Positions 60,231-64,000 of a DNA stretch of 64,000 nucleotides are shown here, piece by piece (the first letter of the stretch is position 1; every line of letters begins with the position of its first letter). The notes under the pieces were generated by a model, which was given only the letters and a program-made list of their open reading frames with translations, was not told where the DNA came from and did no database searches. Position numbers and translations under genes: made by a program. The stretch is from positions 1-64,000 of the forward strand of contig JAKSYS010000151.1 of NCBI GenBank assembly GCA_022925895.1, read 5' to 3'. The stretch comes from Fragilaria crotonensis. Its lineage: Eukaryota; Bacillariophyta; Fragilariophyceae; Fragilariales; Fragilariaceae.

Positions 60231-61287
60231 CCTATCTTAAACTTAACATCACAGATAAAGTAAAGCAGCAAAATTAGTGAAATTCATTAAAAATACACAA
60301 ACATGACTTGCCACCCATCGTCTCCTTGTCGTAGCTAGGTGTACTGCAATAATCCGTCAAGTCATAGTTCTCGATAAGCTTGTAGAACTCACCACCATGC
60401 ATGTTCCAGTCAACTCAATCACAATGACAAGAAAGAAATGTGACTTATGAACCATTGGCACAACAAGCTTCCAACCCCTGGCAAGGGTGGTGCGTTGTAG
60501 CTCTTCAGGCTTGCTCGAATGATTTCAAGGCTCTTCTGTGATGTTGATTTGAGTTGCAGAATTTCCTTCTCAATGAAGAAAGTTGTAGCTAATCCAGCAC
60601 CAATGTTCAATGGTGGTATGGAAATCTCTTCATCCTGAGAGACAAGCAAAGGTGGTATGGGAGATGGAGCTCCTCTTTGGATCAAGAAGTCCAACAGGTT
60701 CGTACTCAGATAACATTCTTGTGCAGCGCCTGCACATCTTCTGCATGGGCCAAGAGAGCAAAGTGAACCTTGGTGGGTCTCCAGGAAAAAAGGGTTTCTC
60801 AACAGCTTTTATAGTAGGGATTTTTTGTTACTAGCAGGTCATTCCCAAGAAATCTGAAGGCATTTGACAATGTGACCAAAATGTACCGGTGAGCACATGC
60901 AATGACCACATAGTTCTACTTCCTCACACCATCATCCCATCACTTGTCAATAGCATAATACAGCTTATTTCATCAGTTGGGAACAAACAATACAGCTAAG
61001 CAATGCATGAGATCCTTGACTTTGAAATTATGTAAATGTGGTGGCATGGTACATTGTGCTGGGCTATGATAATGTGCATGGAGTTGAAATTGACACTTTC
61101 CAAACAGGTGTTATTGCGAATTGTAACAGATATTATTACAATAGAAGGTGTTATTGAAAATTTTGAAATAGAAAATAGGTGGCATTGATGTATTAAAGTT
61201 AGCATGCTATTATTGTTATTTGGGGGAGGGTATTTTCATGTACTGAAACGGTGTGTTCTATTTTTGCATAGTTAAACATTAATAACA
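60231..61287. other. No recognisable gene
   Basis: AT-rich spacer. A 127-residue minus-strand open frame at 60419-60802 has no domain I recognise. Otherwise nothing is seen. Confidence 0.4.
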
Positions 61288-62172
61288 GGAGGTTCCGAAT
61301 TTCGGCTCTTTATGTGTTCTCATACCTTTCACGCAGATTATCTACCAGAAATATGTTCACGATCACCTAAATAATTCCACGCTTCAAAATGATAGAATGT
61401 CTTCTGTTGAATCACAATAATAAAAACCATGTTTAAGTTTTGGAACTTTGTTAACATCGTTTGTTATGACAAGCATGACATCGATTCAATGTCTTTGAAC
61501 CCTAGTACTATGTAGGGATATTTGGAAAGACGTTGGCTCTGAGCCAGAGGCTCTGAGTCATTGGCCTTGAGTCATTGGTCTTGAGCCACTGGCTCAAGAG
61601 CCAGTTTACTTCGTCGAACTAGTCGAGGAACGTGTTTTCCTTAAATGAGAGCTCGCCAAACGGGAGAACGAAAGAAATGACAGGTCATCTATGGTTGCTA
61701 TATAGCATTTTCTGTAAGCATCGGCGAAACAATATTCAAGTATGAAGAGAATACATTAAGCTTAATGACAAGCTCTATGACACACAAAAAGTGTGTTCTT
61801 GAGTTTGACTTCAGGGCTGTTGTTCAGCCGTTGGCTCTGAGCGTTGGCTCTTGAGCTAGCGGCTCTTGAGCCAATGGCTCTTGAGCCAGCGGCTCTTGAG
61901 ACAACGGCTGCCGACACTTCAAATGTCTTATATCCTTACGTAGGATTTCATAAGACGTCGATTCCATTGTCGCAAAGTCTAAGCTCAAGTTCTTTACTTA
62001 AAGCTCAAAATTTGTCACGTCATGCAATTAATGTACCTAATGATCCGGACATTTGAAGGGGTGATGGAACGTGGAATATTTGTCCGGCGTGATGAACGAA
62101 GTTGTAGAATTAGTACTGTATACGTAGCCACTATACACTTAAAGGTAAAAGAGCCGAAATTCCGGAACCTCC
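61288..62172. mobile_element. Candidate terminal-inverted-repeat element with GGCTCTTGAGCC repeats
   Basis: GGAGGTTCCGAATTTCGGCT at the left (61288-61307, continuing CTTTA) is matched at the right end by its reverse complement with one extra base (up to 62172), giving inverted ends of about 26 bp around 885 bp. Two interior clusters, about 61540-61612 and 61828-61908, hold many copies of the palindrome GGCTCTTGAGCC or near versions. No convincing target duplication was found and there is no coding capacity: the short open frame over the second cluster merely translates the repeat (LEPMALEPAALE). It is probably a miniature inverted-repeat element, family unknown. Confidence 0.5.
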
Positions 62173-62330
62173 AGTTGCTTGCACTGGAGTGCGCAATAGC
62201 ATTTCCCCTACTAGTTGGTTTTTCCGCGTCGAAAACGATCATACTACCAACGTATTCGAGGACACCGAGTTTACTTGTAACTTGTATGTAGTGCAGTGGC
62301 CATGTCCTATAATGCACAATACACAATACA

Positions 62331-62358
62331 CCCTATACCCTATACCCTATACCCAATA
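62331..62358. repeat. Heptamer repeat (CCCTATA)3 plus CCCAATA
   Basis: Four tandem 7-base units, the last with one change. It superficially resembles telomere sequence but the unit is wrong for TTAGGG-type telomeres. Confidence 0.85.
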
Positions 62359-62556
62359 CGTGTACCGTATGTATGCATACATCATACTGTACATACATCC
62401 ATTCATCGCCACATCCTGTGTCATATGCGTACTGTATATTGTATATGTGTTGTGAACTCCGAATCGTACTCGAATCTTCTCACAAGTTTGAGATTCGATG
62501 TGAGGCGTTTCATCTTTCATCACCTGAGCGAGACTCCCACAAGAACGAGCCGAAGG

Positions 62557-64000
62557 ATGCAAAGCAATGACCTCGCCGCAAAGCGAACACGAAGACTCCA
62601 GGCAAAATATCTGAATAGGATAATTGTGATTTCTAGCCTCGCCTCTCGTCGAAGTGTGGCGTCCTTTGTTCCGACACCGAGCAGGGTGAAGCCATCGCCA
62701 AATCTATTAAGAGGACTGACGGACACCGCTAGGATTAAGGAGGACGCGATTGTTTCAAAGCCAAGCATAAGGAATGTCGATCAAAGAGGGCTCTTCTCTA
62801 CCGACGCCATGGAATCGAAAGATCCCGTCCCAGGAACAAAGGCGCAAACGCCTGACCGTAGACATGCCTGGCCTGCAACGATCATGATACTTTGTTGGGG
62901 GGTCGCTTTTCTTTCAGCATTGGATAGAGTCGCCATGTCAGTAGCCATGATTCCGTTAGCCGAAGAGCTCGATTTCGCCGAATCGATGAAAGGTCAAGTC
63001 TCCGCTGCTTTCTCGGTAGGCTACGGATTGACCATACTCCCTGTCGGGATAGCTCTGTCGAGAACATCGCCTCGCCTAATGATGGGGATGGGGATGACTC
63101 TTTGGTCGCTGGCAACACTGGTCACTCCTTATACTGCCAGTTGTGATACGATTGTACCACTTTTGATAGCACGCGGTACTGTCGGAGCTGCCGAATCGGT
63201 AGTGTTGCCCACAATTCATCGAATCCTTTCGGCATGGATACCATCGAACCGAAAAAGTGTGGCCACAGCGGTCGTCTTTTCCGGCTTTCAGGCTGGAACA
63301 ATAGCAGCTTACATTGTTAGTCCGTATGTCATAGCGTTGGCTGGCAGCTGGAGGGGAATGTTCTTGTCGTACGGTGCCTTCGGGTTGACTTGCTTGGCCC
63401 CATGGTATACCCTTGCCAAGGATTCACCAACATGCGAGTCCACCTTCCATAGACAATATGCAGGTTTCGGGTACCGCAGAAGAGTCCCAACACGCTTTTC
63501 GCGACCCACAAACGATTCCAGTATCGTCCGCGATCGCGTGCTTCCGGGCGGCTCCGCTGGGGGAAATGCTGTCGTCTCGTGGAGTACAAGGCATGACAAT
63601 AGCGCACGCAGCAAACAATTGGGGGATGTACGTCATGCTGGCTTGGGTACCAACATTCTACAACGAGCAATACGGTTTGAATGTTAAGGAATCGACATTC
63701 TTTTCGGTTCTGCCCTCCCTTGGAGGCGCAGTTGGTGGCATTGTTGCAGGACTGGTGGCAGATGCTTGGATTCGAGGACACCCAAATTGCTCTGACGTTG
63801 GGATGACCCAACTTCGCAAAGTCTTTCAAGGATTTGCTCTTCTCTGCCCTGCGGCTTTCCAAGCGATGCTTGCATTCGACATCCCGGATGAACCGTTGGT
63901 GGCGCAGTCGCTTCTGACAGGCACGATTGGATTGCAAGCGTTCAACACCGCTGGATATGGAGCGGCGACACAGGAAAAGGCCGGAACCAAGTGGTCGGGA
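62557..64000 (+). CDS. SLC17/ANTR-like anion transporter, possible plastid presequence, 3' end outside window
   Basis: Major facilitator transporter related to plant plastid ANTR and animal SLC17 anion carriers. From the ATG at 62557 there is a basic N-terminus with a short hydrophobic run (LNRIIVISSLA) followed by SVASFVPTP, which resembles the diatom plastid-targeting signature (Phe at +1 after Ala-Ser). About 100 residues later the membrane part starts at WPATIMILCWGVAFLSALDR. Family segments are GYGLTILPVGIALSRTSPRL, RGTVGAAESVVLPTIHRILS and, later, NNWGMYVMLAWVPTFYNEQY. The frame changes once near 63445-63460, where an indel separates the two halves, in line with other small indels in this assembly. 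Substrate is probably phosphate or an organic anion. The protein is cut by the window end at a point where more membrane segments are expected. Confidence 0.75.

Noticed and set aside
61844-62056. Short frame with LEPMALEPAALE repeats as a small gene
   Set aside because: It is a translation of the GGCTCTTGAGCC repeat cluster.
62331-62358. CCCTATA repeat as interstitial telomere
   Set aside because: Only four units with a 7-base period that does not match the TTAGGG telomere type. A simple microsatellite is enough.
62296-62556. Longer start of the SLC17-like frame
   Set aside because: It runs through the CCCTATA microsatellite and low-complexity DNA. The ATG at 62557 gives a plausible presequence.

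Overview
The window looks like nuclear DNA of a diatom, probably a pennate one. The basis is Ty1/copia retroelements of the diatom CoDi type, compact eukaryotic genes with short GT-AG introns (66, 68 and 198 bp), a diatom-style bHLH factor, and a transporter whose N-terminus resembles a plastid-targeting presequence. The species cannot be fixed from the sequence alone.

Layout. 1-5.15 kb: decayed copia element, plus strand, cut by the window edge. 5.15-8.01 kb: truncated minus-strand copia element (gag, protease, start of integrase). 8-11 kb: repeats and a decayed minus-strand coding relic, perhaps a DNA transposon. 11.26-11.90 kb: small element with hAT-like ends filled with 31-bp palindrome units. 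12.2-14.5 kb: Golgi-type glycosyltransferase-like gene facing an INO80-complex subunit gene (IES6/INO80C). 14.63-22.21 kb: young copia element with near-identical 388-bp LTRs, lying just upstream of IES6. 23.0-24.3 kb: VPPG-repeat protein. 25.3-26.8 kb: Atg22-like transporter. 27.4-30.1 kb: divergent pair WDR83/MORG1 and a PNUTS-like PP1 regulator. 30.79-37.27 kb: copia element that looks whole, with 193-bp LTRs. 38.9-42.9 kb: tail-to-tail XPD (TFIIH helicase) and ORC4. 43.9-48.0 kb: decayed minus-strand LTR element. 48-53.5 kb: gene-poor DNA rich in GTAC palindromes, with one perfect 20-bp inverted repeat and an unidentified broken reading region. 53.53-54.05 kb: second copy of the palindrome-array element. 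55.0-56.2 kb: bHLH factor. 57.2-60.2 kb: decayed copia element. 61.29-62.17 kb: candidate terminal-inverted-repeat element. 62.56 kb to the end: SLC17/ANTR-like anion transporter, cut by the window edge.

The host genes are mostly nuclear housekeeping functions: chromatin remodelling, splicing-associated WD40, PP1/transcription, TFIIH, replication origin and a transcription factor. They do not form an operon or pathway. Head-to-head and tail-to-tail pairs sit in compact islands separated by retroelements.

Three observations stand out. First, two small elements with 12-bp hAT-like ends and perfect 8-bp target duplications share the same internal plan: blocks of 31-bp units, each holding the palindrome CAATATATTG. 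Second, four otherwise conserved host genes (XPD, Atg22-like, bHLH, SLC17-like) carry one- or two-base indels, mostly missing bases in short runs, which suggests assembly error rather than gene death. Third, gene-free DNA throughout is enriched in self-complementary GTAC words.
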